NCBI GenBank assembly: GCA_036563875.1
Contig: DATCLO010000058.1
Span: 1-14,718 of the forward strand
From: ZC4RG29 sp036563875
Lineage (GTDB): Bacteria > Bacteroidota > Bacteroidia > Cytophagales > Cyclobacteriaceae
Direction of reading: 5' to 3'
Length of the DNA: 14,718 nucleotides
The notes below the pieces were generated by a model. It was given only the letters and a program-made list of their open reading frames with translations, had not been told where the DNA came from and did not search any database. The stretch's first letter is position 1; each line of letters opens with the position of its first letter. The translations under genes and the position numbers were made by a program. Positions 9,094-14,718 of this stretch are shown here, one piece after another.

Positions 9094-9107
9094 CAGACAA
9101 TCCTATG
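9094..9107 (-). promoter_or_regulatory. Shared 14-bp motif, SusC copy (candidate operator or promoter element)
   Basis: Read on the minus strand, towards SusC, this is CATAGGATTGTCTG, ending about 103 bp before the SusC ATG. The identical 14 bases occur on the plus strand at 10670-10683, pointing towards ribokinase. It contains TAGGATTG, one mismatch from the Bacteroidetes -7 consensus, so it could be a promoter element instead of a regulator site. Confidence 0.4.
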
Positions 9108-9122
9108 GTCCGTCTCTGGGTT

Positions 9123-9146
9123 GAAAAAGGTCACTTCGCAGGCGAC
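9123..9146 (-). terminator. Possible intrinsic terminator after the candidate regulator gene
   Basis: On the minus strand GTCGC (9146-9142) can pair with GTGAC (9134-9130), including one G-T pair, around a 7-base loop. CTTTTTC follows directly. It lies about 60 bp after the regulator stop codon. The stem is short, so termination may be weak and some read-through into SusC is possible. Confidence 0.4.
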
Positions 9147-9205
9147 TTCCTGAATCAGAAATGGATATTCCTACGGGGGTATGAGGTAATGTTCAGGAAA
9201 TCAGG

Positions 9206-10672
9206 TCAGGCACCCCTTACTTTCATCAGCCCGATCCATTCCGGTAAATTCAATTCGCGAATCACGCGCCTCTCGAATGGATTATTTTCGAGTTCCTTGA
9301 TTTTCTGCGGAACCTCCGGTGAAGGCTTCAGCTTTAGCCAGCGTTTCAGAAATGTCAGGACGAGGTTCTCCACTTCGAAAAGCTTGGGCTCTGCTTTCAG
9401 CTTTCTTTCCACTGAGCGGATTGCATGTACCAGGTATTCCGTATTCTCCAACATCGCGTTGATCTGGAGATTCATCAACCGGCAGAGGACGTGTAAAGGA
9501 CGGTAGATGTAACCGGAAGGCTGATTCAAAATGGCATTTATTGTCTTGAGCGCTTTGGAATAGTCACGCGCAATAAACCATGCCCTGGTTAACACGAAAT
9601 GAAGTTGAAGGCGCGTTTGAAGATTAAGTTGACTTATTTCCCGATCCAGGTCGGGTTGATAGCGTTTAATGAGCGCCGTTGCCTCTTTGTCTTTGCGTTG
9701 ATCTACCAGAGCTTGCAGTTCGTATTCGAAGATTAGATATTTGACGATGAGCGAGAGCCCGGTCGAATCCTGACTAATCGACCTCAGTCTGTCGAGATAG
9801 TACGGCATTTCATCATATCGCTCCATCATCCTCAGATCCTCGAGGATACCGCCCAGCAAGTGAACATAGTAGAGGGGCGAATGTTCCCACAGGTGTGGAT
9901 GCCGCCGGAAGAGTTCGTCGAGCTCCCGAAAGACCGTCAAGCCACCTTCGGGGTTGCTGATCATGGTGAAGTAAATCGACTGAAAGTGAAGGTGGAGTTG
10001 TTGCGAATGAAACGACTGGATGCTCTGTGTGTTCAACACCTGGTATTCTTCGAGCAGCAAATCGTTCAGCATCGCAATGTCTTCCTGGCTCCGGGCAATA
10101 CCATTCTTCCAATAGCGGAACAACAATATTTCGTAGAGCATAGCGTGCCGTATCGAACTGCTTTCCTGCGCGAGGAATGTTTTTAGCGCCTCCTGTTTTT
10201 CGATGAGTTCGTCTTCCGATACGCCGCCAAACTGTGACCTTACGAGATATTGCAATTCCTGACGCGCTGCAAGGATGAAATACATGTACTTTTCGTGCGC
10301 CAGCGCTACGCGTTTTACTTTGATAAGCTGCTCCAGACTGAGAGAGAGCAGGCCTTTGTAGTAGAGTATTCGACTGTCCTGCAGCCACGTCATCAGTTTC
10401 AGCTCGACATCCTGATGGCTGTTGAATTGCCTCAGACTTTTTATTAACACCTGGTAAAGGTGCTTTCTCGCGGGTTCTATGGATGAACCGCGAAAGCGCT
10501 TCTTTAGCGTAGCTTCAAGGTCATCGTCAAATGCGTTTGCTGCCTCGAGAATGTCGTACAATGCCATGTAGCTCTTTTCACCCTGCTGGAGATCGGATGT
10601 CAATCGAAAATGCCGCTTTTCGGATTTGGTCATCGACTTTACCAGCGAAAAAAGATGCTCGATCGAGTACAT
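9206..10672 (-). CDS. Uncharacterised TKSEKR-family helical protein, candidate regulator of the SusCD operon
   Basis: This 488-residue soluble protein has no signal peptide or membrane segment. The N-terminal part has a pattern I recognise from many unnamed Bacteroidetes proteins: MTKSEKRHF (14-22), an alternating region around YMALYDILEAA, then ARKHLYQVLIKSLRQF (68-83). The remainder is almost wholly amphipathic helix with a TPR-like rhythm, and I see no clear helix-turn-helix. Function is not established by sequence. Its place, codirectional with and just upstream of SusC and divergent from ribokinase, is where a local regulator would sit; Bacteroides rus loci also have a nearby regulator unlike the classical Sus regulators, but I cannot say whether the two are homologous. 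The copy of the 14-bp motif at 10670-10683 covers its own ATG, which would permit autoregulation. It could instead be an unrelated TPR-like scaffold. Confidence 0.8.
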   Translation of the reverse strand: MYSIEHLFSLVKSMTKSEKRHFRLTSDLQQGEKSYMALYDILEAANAFDDDLEATLKKRFRGSSIEPARKHLYQVLIKSLRQFNSHQDVELKLMTWLQDSRILYYKGLLSLSLEQLIKVKRVALAHEKYMYFILAARQELQYLVRSQFGGVSEDELIEKQEALKTFLAQESSSIRHAMLYEILLFRYWKNGIARSQEDIAMLNDLLLEEYQVLNTQSIQSFHSQQLHLHFQSIYFTMISNPEGGLTVFRELDELFRRHPHLWEHSPLYYVHLLGGILEDLRMMERYDEMPYYLDRLRSISQDSTGLSLIVKYLIFEYELQALVDQRKDKEATALIKRYQPDLDREISQLNLQTRLQLHFVLTRAWFIARDYSKALKTINAILNQPSGYIYRPLHVLCRLMNLQINAMLENTEYLVHAIRSVERKLKAEPKLFEVENLVLTFLKRWLKLKPSPEVPQKIKELENNPFERRVIRELNLPEWIGLMKVRGA

Positions 10673-10683
10673 AGGATTGTCTG
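10670..10683 (+). promoter_or_regulatory. Shared 14-bp motif, ribokinase-side copy
   Basis: CATAGGATTGTCTG on the plus strand, identical to the copy before SusC. It overlaps the start codon of the candidate regulator (CAT = its ATG on the minus strand) and ends about 175 bp before the ribokinase ATG, pointing towards it. Confidence 0.4.
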
Positions 10684-10857
10684 CTGGTGCAATGTAATCT
10701 TAATACACGGATTTTGTGAAGTGCAATTAATTATGGCCATTTGGTAACAGGTGATGTATGCTTAATTATCATAGGATTAGCCAGGAAAACCAAAAATGGC
10801 GCGTATATTGACTTGCGGTTCATATTTTGGCGGTCGGTTTTTGAATACTTTAATATT
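10673..10857. promoter_or_regulatory. Divergent intergenic region between candidate regulator and ribokinase
   Basis: This AT-rich 185-bp gap must contain promoters for both genes. A 9-base partial copy of the shared motif, CATAGGATT, lies at 10770-10778, exactly 100 bp after the full copy at 10670 and in the same orientation, ending about 80 bp before the ribokinase ATG. TTTG-containing stretches occur (for example 10826-10829), but none pairs with a TAnnTTTG box at the expected spacing. The ribokinase reading frame stays open through part of this region only from a TTG at 10741, which I do not regard as a start. Confidence 0.5.
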
Positions 10858-11784
10858 ATGAGTGTACCCATCTATGTTGTAGGGAGCTCCAATACCGATA
10901 TGGTCGTAAAGGCGGGGAAGCTGCCGTCACCAGGGGAGACTGTTATCGGTGGATCGTTTCTGATGAACCCCGGTGGGAAGGGTGCTAACCAGGCTGTGAC
11001 CGCGTCGCGACTGGGTGGTCGCGTTACGTTTGTTGCTTGTGTTGGTAACGACATCTTCGGTCGTCAGGCGTTGCAGCAGTTTCAAAGAGAAAAAATCAAT
11101 ACCGACTTCGTGGTTACCGATCCCAACCATCCGTCCGGTGTTGCACTGATCAACGTTGATGCACGGGGTGAGAATAGCATTGCAGTAGCGCCCGGCGCAA
11201 ATGGCCATCTTAGTACAGCCATCGTTGAGCAGGCATTTCAGTCAATTATTGGCCCGGCCATCCTGTTACTTCAGCTGGAGATTCCTATCGAGACGGTTGA
11301 GTACGCTATTGAACTAGGGCATAAAAAACATGCAAAGGTGATCCTCAATCCGGCGCCTGCTAACCGACTCAGTGATGAAGTGTTCAAGCATATTTTCGTG
11401 ATTACACCGAATGAGTCGGAGGCTGAACTGCTGACCGGCATACGCGTAACCAACCTTGAGTCAGCGAAGGCGGCCGCGGGTAAGCTGCACGAAAAAGGTG
11501 TGAGGAACGTGGTGATAACACTAGGAGCAAGAGGCGCCTATCTTTCTAACGAGTTCACGCAGCAGATGATCGAAGCGCCGTTAGTAACGGCTACAGATAC
11601 AACCGCCGCGGGTGATTGCTTCAACGGTGCATTGTCCGTTGCTCTGAGTGAAGATCTTCCGTTAGATCAAGCCGTTGCCTTCGCATGCAAAGCCGCCTCC
11701 ATTTCTGTCACGCGCATGGGCGCGCAGTCGTCGTTGCCGTATCGGAAGGAGGTTGATGGTTCGGAGTTTGTCGTGAAAAAGTAA
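10858..11784 (+). CDS. rbsK: Ribokinase (PfkB family)
   Basis: With the ATG at 10858 the product is 308 residues, close to E. coli RbsK (309), and starts with the usual VPIYVVGSSNTDMVV. It phosphorylates D-ribose to ribose 5-phosphate with ATP in the cytoplasm. Visible motifs are PSPGETVIGGSFLMNPGGKGANQA (about 24-46, sugar-binding and PfkB signature 1), LNPAPA (163-168), TPNESEAELLTG (183-194) and DTTAAGDCFNGAL (247-259, PfkB signature 2), in which Asp253 is the expected catalytic base next to the anion hole. TTAAGD rather than TTGAGD is what true ribokinases such as E. coli RbsK carry, supporting ribose over other sugars. It is divergent from the candidate regulator and SusCD operon and completes the ribose pathway they suggest. 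Confidence 0.95.
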   Translation: MSVPIYVVGSSNTDMVVKAGKLPSPGETVIGGSFLMNPGGKGANQAVTASRLGGRVTFVACVGNDIFGRQALQQFQREKINTDFVVTDPNHPSGVALINVDARGENSIAVAPGANGHLSTAIVEQAFQSIIGPAILLLQLEIPIETVEYAIELGHKKHAKVILNPAPANRLSDEVFKHIFVITPNESEAELLTGIRVTNLESAKAAAGKLHEKGVRNVVITLGARGAYLSNEFTQQMIEAPLVTATDTTAAGDCFNGALSVALSEDLPLDQAVAFACKAASISVTRMGAQSSLPYRKEVDGSEFVVKK

Positions 11785-11790
11785 ATGTTA

Positions 11791-11806
11791 GTCGCCTAAC
11801 GGCGAC
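11791..11806 (+). terminator. Hairpin after ribokinase
   Basis: GTCGCC-TAAC-GGCGAC forms a perfect 6-bp GC-rich stem with a 4-base loop, starting 7 bp after the ribokinase stop. No T-run follows, so by itself it is a weak or factor-assisted terminator; it may act with the larger inverted repeat that follows. Confidence 0.5.
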
Positions 11807-11812
11807 AGATAG

Positions 11813-11908
11813 TTGAACCACATAGGACACATAGAGCACATAGACACATAGGATCTCGTTTACAATCTATGTGCCCTATGTGTTACCGTTGTGCTCTATG
11901 TGGTTCAA
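11813..11908. repeat. CACATAG-unit inverted repeat between convergent genes
   Basis: The element begins TTGAACCACATAG at 11813 and ends with the complement CTATGTGGTTCAA at 11896-11908. The left arm holds four CACATAG units starting at 11819, 11828, 11837 and 11845 (spacing 9, 9, 8). The right arm holds three inverted units, CTATGTG, at 11867, 11876 and 11896. The arms can pair imperfectly around a centre near 11852-11866, giving a long hairpin in RNA from either strand. It lies between the 3' ends of ribokinase and the molybdenum hydroxylase gene, so a bidirectional terminator role is plausible. It encodes nothing I can recognise. I believe similar ACATAG-rich elements recur between genes in related genomes, which would make it an interspersed palindromic repeat; that is recollection, not a search result. 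Confidence 0.75.
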
Positions 11909-11918
11909 GAAAGTGTCG

Positions 11919-14177
11919 TCACATCATCGTCGGTGATACGGCAATGTGCTTCGCGAACGGTTGATCGTAGTACCGTTTACCCGTTGCGCGATACAGTGCG
12001 TTCGCCACGGCGGCGAAGATGGGAGGGAAGAGCGGTTCACCAAGACCCGTGGGATCGTGTTCGTTTTGCACAAAGTGTACTTCCACATTTCGCGGTGTTT
12101 CCTTCTGACGAATCATGCGATATTGATGGAAGTTGTTCTTTTCGGGTACGCCGTCTTTGAACGTGAGCTCACCAAACAATGCGTTACCGATTCCGTCGAT
12201 GATGCCACCTTCGCCCATGTTTCGGGCAGCATCAGGATTAACCACGATGCCACAATCTACTGCTGCATAGACGTTGTCGATCACCGGATTGTTGCCTTCC
12301 ATTCGCATGTCGACTACTTCCGCCACGTAAGTATTATGGCAGAAGTAAGCAGCTACACCACGACCAACGCCTGATGGCGGTTGATCCCAATTTGATTTTT
12401 CACGCACGAGCTTGAGCACACCCGCGTAACGATCGGGATCGTAGTCGTTGTTCTGACCCACGGGATTCTTTTGCGCACGCTCGAGTAATTCCAGACGGAA
12501 GTCGATCGGATCCTTTCCAGCAAGCTCTGCCAGCTCATCAAGGAACGACTGCTCCGCGCCTGCTATAAAGTTGGATCGCGGTGCACGGAAGGCTCCGATG
12601 GTAATGTTCGACGGCAGCGACCAGCCCTCAGCCAGGTAATTATCCACTGCTCCTGCAGGGAAGCGATTTGCGTGAACGGCGTGTTCAGGAATACCACCGC
12701 CACGCACGTGAAATGCTATCAGATTTCCGTCTTTGTCAAGCGCTGCTCTGTACGTTGCCGTGTAGGTAGGACGATAAATACCGTACGTCATATCATCCTC
12801 TCGCGTGTACACAAGCTTGACCGGCGCCTTCATTTTCTGAGAGATCACAGCAGCTTCCACTAGGTGGTGACCGTAAGCTCTTTGCCCGAAGCCACCACCC
12901 ATGCGTGCTAACCGGATATGGATGTTATCTTCCGGCATACCCAATCGTGCGGCAATGGTACGACGTATGAACTCTGGTGCCTGTATCGGTGCATAGAGTT
13001 CTGCCTTGCCTTCTGTTACATGGGCGAACGCATTGACTGGCTCCATGGTGTTGTGTGCGAGGTGAGGAGCAGTGTAGGTCCGCTCCAGCACTTTGGCGGC
13101 GGTCCTGAATGCCGCTTCGGGGTTGCCATCACGTCGCAACACCTGCGCCTTGCCCCGCGCGGCCTCTGCCATCCGGGCGCGATGCGCGGTTGTGCTCTCG
13201 AGGCCCTTCGGGATGACGACTTTTTGCTTACCACCCCACGACTGAACTTCGAATGCGCGTTCGTCGAGCAATTGCCACTCGACTTTAACAGCCTTCTTGG
13301 CATTTATTACTTCCCAGGTGGTATTTCCAACGACGACGACCATCTCAGGAAAGCTGACGGTGTCGAAAGCATTTTGTTCGTAGTTGTCGGGTAGGACCTT
13401 AATGGTAAACACATCCTTGATTCCCGGCATGGCGCGAGCTGCCGAATCATCGACAGATTTCACCGTCATACCAAAGGGCGGATGAATGGGCATGGCGATC
13501 AGCATGCCGTCCGTCTTATAATCCAGAGTAAACAGCGGTTGTCCCGTTACAATCTTCTTACCATCTACATTCTTTCTCGACGTGCCGATGATCTTGAAAT
13601 CGCTCACCTGTTTCATGGCGACTTCTTCCGGAACTGGAAGCTCGGCAGCAAGCGACGCCATCTCTCCGTATCCAGCGCTCTTGCCGCTGGCCTTGTGGTA
13701 GAGTATGCCCGCTTCGGTCGTTATTTCGTCTGCAGGAACGTTCCATTGCTTTGCTGCGGCGTTGACAAGCATTTGACGTGCCGTTGCGCCTGCGGTGCGG
13801 AGCGGTTTCCAACCCAGGAGTATACCCATGCTTCCTCCGGTGAATTGACGGTCGAAGCGCTCAGGGTAGAAGTCGGCCTGCTCAACAAGAACATTTTTCC
13901 AGTCCACATCCAGCTCATCGGCGAGGATCATCGGCATTGATGTCTTCACATTCGATCCAAACTCGGGGTTGGGCGACATCAGCGTTACGAGTCCATTGTT
14001 GCCAATCTTGATGTAGCTGTTGAGGTCAAACCATTTGTCGGGCATGCCCAGCACCTCTTCGCCTGAAGGCGACTTGCATGCGGCAAGCCAGTTGAAGCTA
14101 AGCATCAGACCGCCGCCTGCCATGGCGGAAGCCTTTAGAAAAGATCTTCTATTTAAAGTTGTTTTTACTCGTGCCAT
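11919..14177 (-). CDS. Xanthine dehydrogenase-family molybdopterin-binding subunit (Tat-exported, IorB-like)
   Basis: The 752-residue product is the large subunit of a molybdenum hydroxylase of the isoquinoline 1-oxidoreductase/aldehyde oxidoreductase type, which hydroxylates an aldehyde or N-heterocycle with water as oxygen donor. The N-terminus has a twin-arginine signal, NRRSFLKASAMAGGG (9-23). It is followed by a lipobox, LAAC (Cys34), so it is probably a Tat-exported lipoprotein. Cofactor-site motifs are GGGFGQRAYGHH (427-438), GAFRAPRSN (528-536) and GLGEPLFPPI (711-720), in which Glu714 is the expected catalytic glutamate. Duplicated N-terminal halves are normal for the IorB branch. 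Its gene lies 11 bp downstream of the 2Fe-2S subunit, with which it should form a heterodimer folded in the cytoplasm and exported together. No cytochrome subunit or MobA-like maturation factor is in the window. The substrate is unknown. Confidence 0.93.
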   Translation of the reverse strand: MARVKTTLNRRSFLKASAMAGGGLMLSFNWLAACKSPSGEEVLGMPDKWFDLNSYIKIGNNGLVTLMSPNPEFGSNVKTSMPMILADELDVDWKNVLVEQADFYPERFDRQFTGGSMGILLGWKPLRTAGATARQMLVNAAAKQWNVPADEITTEAGILYHKASGKSAGYGEMASLAAELPVPEEVAMKQVSDFKIIGTSRKNVDGKKIVTGQPLFTLDYKTDGMLIAMPIHPPFGMTVKSVDDSAARAMPGIKDVFTIKVLPDNYEQNAFDTVSFPEMVVVVGNTTWEVINAKKAVKVEWQLLDERAFEVQSWGGKQKVVIPKGLESTTAHRARMAEAARGKAQVLRRDGNPEAAFRTAAKVLERTYTAPHLAHNTMEPVNAFAHVTEGKAELYAPIQAPEFIRRTIAARLGMPEDNIHIRLARMGGGFGQRAYGHHLVEAAVISQKMKAPVKLVYTREDDMTYGIYRPTYTATYRAALDKDGNLIAFHVRGGGIPEHAVHANRFPAGAVDNYLAEGWSLPSNITIGAFRAPRSNFIAGAEQSFLDELAELAGKDPIDFRLELLERAQKNPVGQNNDYDPDRYAGVLKLVREKSNWDQPPSGVGRGVAAYFCHNTYVAEVVDMRMEGNNPVIDNVYAAVDCGIVVNPDAARNMGEGGIIDGIGNALFGELTFKDGVPEKNNFHQYRMIRQKETPRNVEVHFVQNEHDPTGLGEPLFPPIFAAVANALYRATGKRYYDQPFAKHIAVSPTMM

Positions 14178-14188
14178 TGGAGGAGGGG

Positions 14189-14650
14189 TTAAGAGTTCGC
14201 ATTAGCAGCAGTGCGTACTGCAGCGCGTATTCTTATATAAGTAGCACACCGGCAGATATTGCCGTGCATGGCATCTTCGATCTCCGCGTCGCTGGGGTTG
14301 GGATTGCTCTTCAGCAACGCCGCGGCCGTCATGATTTGACCGGCCTGACAGTAGCCACACTGCGCGACGTCATGCTCCAGCCAGGCTTTTTGGACGGGAT
14401 GATCACCGTTCTGCGAGAGGCCCTCGATGGTCGTTACTTCCCGCTCGCCGACTTCCGATACCGGGAGAATACACGATCGCGTGGCCACACCATCGATATG
14501 CACGGTACATGCCCCGCATTGCGCGATTCCGCAGCCGTACTTTGTTCCCACCAGGTCGAGATGATCGCGGAGAATCCATAGTAGGGGCGTCCGCGGATCC
14601 GCTTCCACAGACCGCTTCTTGCCGTTGACGTTGATGGTAATGCTTGCCAT
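14189..14650 (-). CDS. (2Fe-2S)-binding small subunit of molybdenum hydroxylase (IorA-like)
   Basis: The 153-residue protein is full length for the family. The ferredoxin-like N-terminal domain binds one 2Fe-2S cluster through Cys40, Cys45, Cys48 and Cys60 (GCGIAQCGAC motif). The C-terminal helical domain binds the second through Cys98, Cys101, Cys133 and Cys135 (QCGYCQAG and NICRC motifs). It passes electrons from the molybdenum site in the large subunit to an external acceptor. It has no signal peptide of its own and would be carried out by the Tat signal of its partner. It is the first gene of the pair; the start at 14650 gives the standard N-terminus with the NVNG turn. Confidence 0.95.
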   Translation of the reverse strand: MASITINVNGKKRSVEADPRTPLLWILRDHLDLVGTKYGCGIAQCGACTVHIDGVATRSCILPVSEVGEREVTTIEGLSQNGDHPVQKAWLEHDVAQCGYCQAGQIMTAAALLKSNPNPSDAEIEDAMHGNICRCATYIRIRAAVRTAANANS

Positions 14651-14718
14651 AATATTCCGGTTAGCTGACCGAAGTTAAGGAAATTATCCGCCCGGATGGA
14701 GGGTGAATTATATGGAAT
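14651..14718 (-). promoter_or_regulatory. Upstream of the molybdenum hydroxylase pair
   Basis: These 68 bp lead into the 2Fe-2S subunit. On the minus strand TAACTTCG is one base from the Bacteroidetes -7 box TAnnTTTG, about 30 bp before the ATG, but no TTTG lies at the expected distance upstream. A promoter here is likely by position only. Confidence 0.25.

Larger units (their letters stand above)
8992..9205 (-). promoter_or_regulatory. Upstream region of the SusCD operon
   Basis: This 214-bp gap between the candidate regulator and SusC must hold the operon promoter, unless transcription reads through from the regulator gene. No exact Bacteroidetes -7 box (TAnnTTTG) is present. The nearest are TAGGATTG (one mismatch), inside the 14-bp repeated motif at 9094-9107, and a TA followed by eight T and GG just downstream of it. 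It also holds a hairpin with a T-run (9123-9146) and a spaced 8-bp inverted repeat (TTCCTGAA at 9147-9154, TTCAGGAA at 9192-9199). Confidence 0.5.

Noticed and set aside
9813..10388. 191-codon open frame on the minus strand inside the regulator gene
   Set aside because: Overlaps a better-supported frame throughout; composition is irregular and no motif is visible.
10826..10853. Possible TTTG / TAnnTTTG promoter directly before ribokinase
   Set aside because: The TTTG at 10826 is only 16 bases before TACTTTAA, which departs from the -7 consensus and would leave almost no leader.
10741..10857. N-terminal extension of ribokinase from a TTG at 10741
   Set aside because: The added 39 residues have no similarity to ribokinases; the ATG at 10858 gives the standard N-terminus and length.
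11813..11908. CRISPR-like array
   Set aside because: The units are 7 bases with 1-2 base gaps and occur in both orientations; there are no spacers and no cas genes.

Overview
The window looks like a chromosomal segment of a Bacteroidetes bacterium, probably a soil or aquatic Cytophagales or Chitinophagales relative. The evidence is a SusC/SusD outer-membrane pair, a second TonB-dependent receptor, lipoproteins, a GRP-type sugar transporter of the Bacteroidetes kind, and no conspicuous Shine-Dalgarno sequences where I looked. Genus is not resolvable by eye.

Layout. (1) Positions 1-1507, + strand: the 3' part of a TonB-dependent receptor that enters from the left edge. (2) Positions 1509-8991, - strand: a tight run transcribed SusC > SusD > a 52-codon ORF > ADP-ribosylglycohydrolase-family lipoprotein > GRP-type sugar transporter. 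The gaps are 11 bp, a 4-base ATGA overlap, 32 bp and 1 bp, so it should be one operon. (3) Positions 9206-10672, - strand: a 488-aa helical protein of an uncharacterised Bacteroidetes family with the conserved N-terminal TKSEKR motif. It sits just upstream of SusC and is a candidate regulator. (4) Positions 10858-11784, + strand: ribokinase, divergent from the candidate regulator. (5) Positions 11785-11918: a small hairpin and a larger inverted repeat of CACATAG units between convergent genes. (6) Positions 11919-14650, - strand: a two-gene molybdenum hydroxylase (2Fe-2S subunit, then a Tat-exported molybdopterin subunit with a lipobox).

Regions 2-4 match in content the ribose-utilisation (rus) loci described in Bacteroides: SusC/SusD-like import, an ADP-ribosylglycohydrolase-family enzyme, a sugar transporter, ribokinase and a locally encoded regulator. 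The inferred pathway is: the lipoprotein hydrolase frees ribose or a riboside fragment outside the cytoplasm, SusCD brings substrate across the outer membrane, the GRP permease takes the sugar across the inner membrane, and ribokinase makes ribose 5-phosphate. Within the window there is no nucleoside hydrolase and only one ribokinase. A 14-bp sequence is shared upstream of SusC and upstream of ribokinase in the same orientation towards each gene, which would suit co-regulation. The small ORF after SusD resembles the tail of a larger beta-sandwich enzyme and may be the scar of a lost gene.

The molybdenum hydroxylase pair is a separate module with no visible link to ribose.
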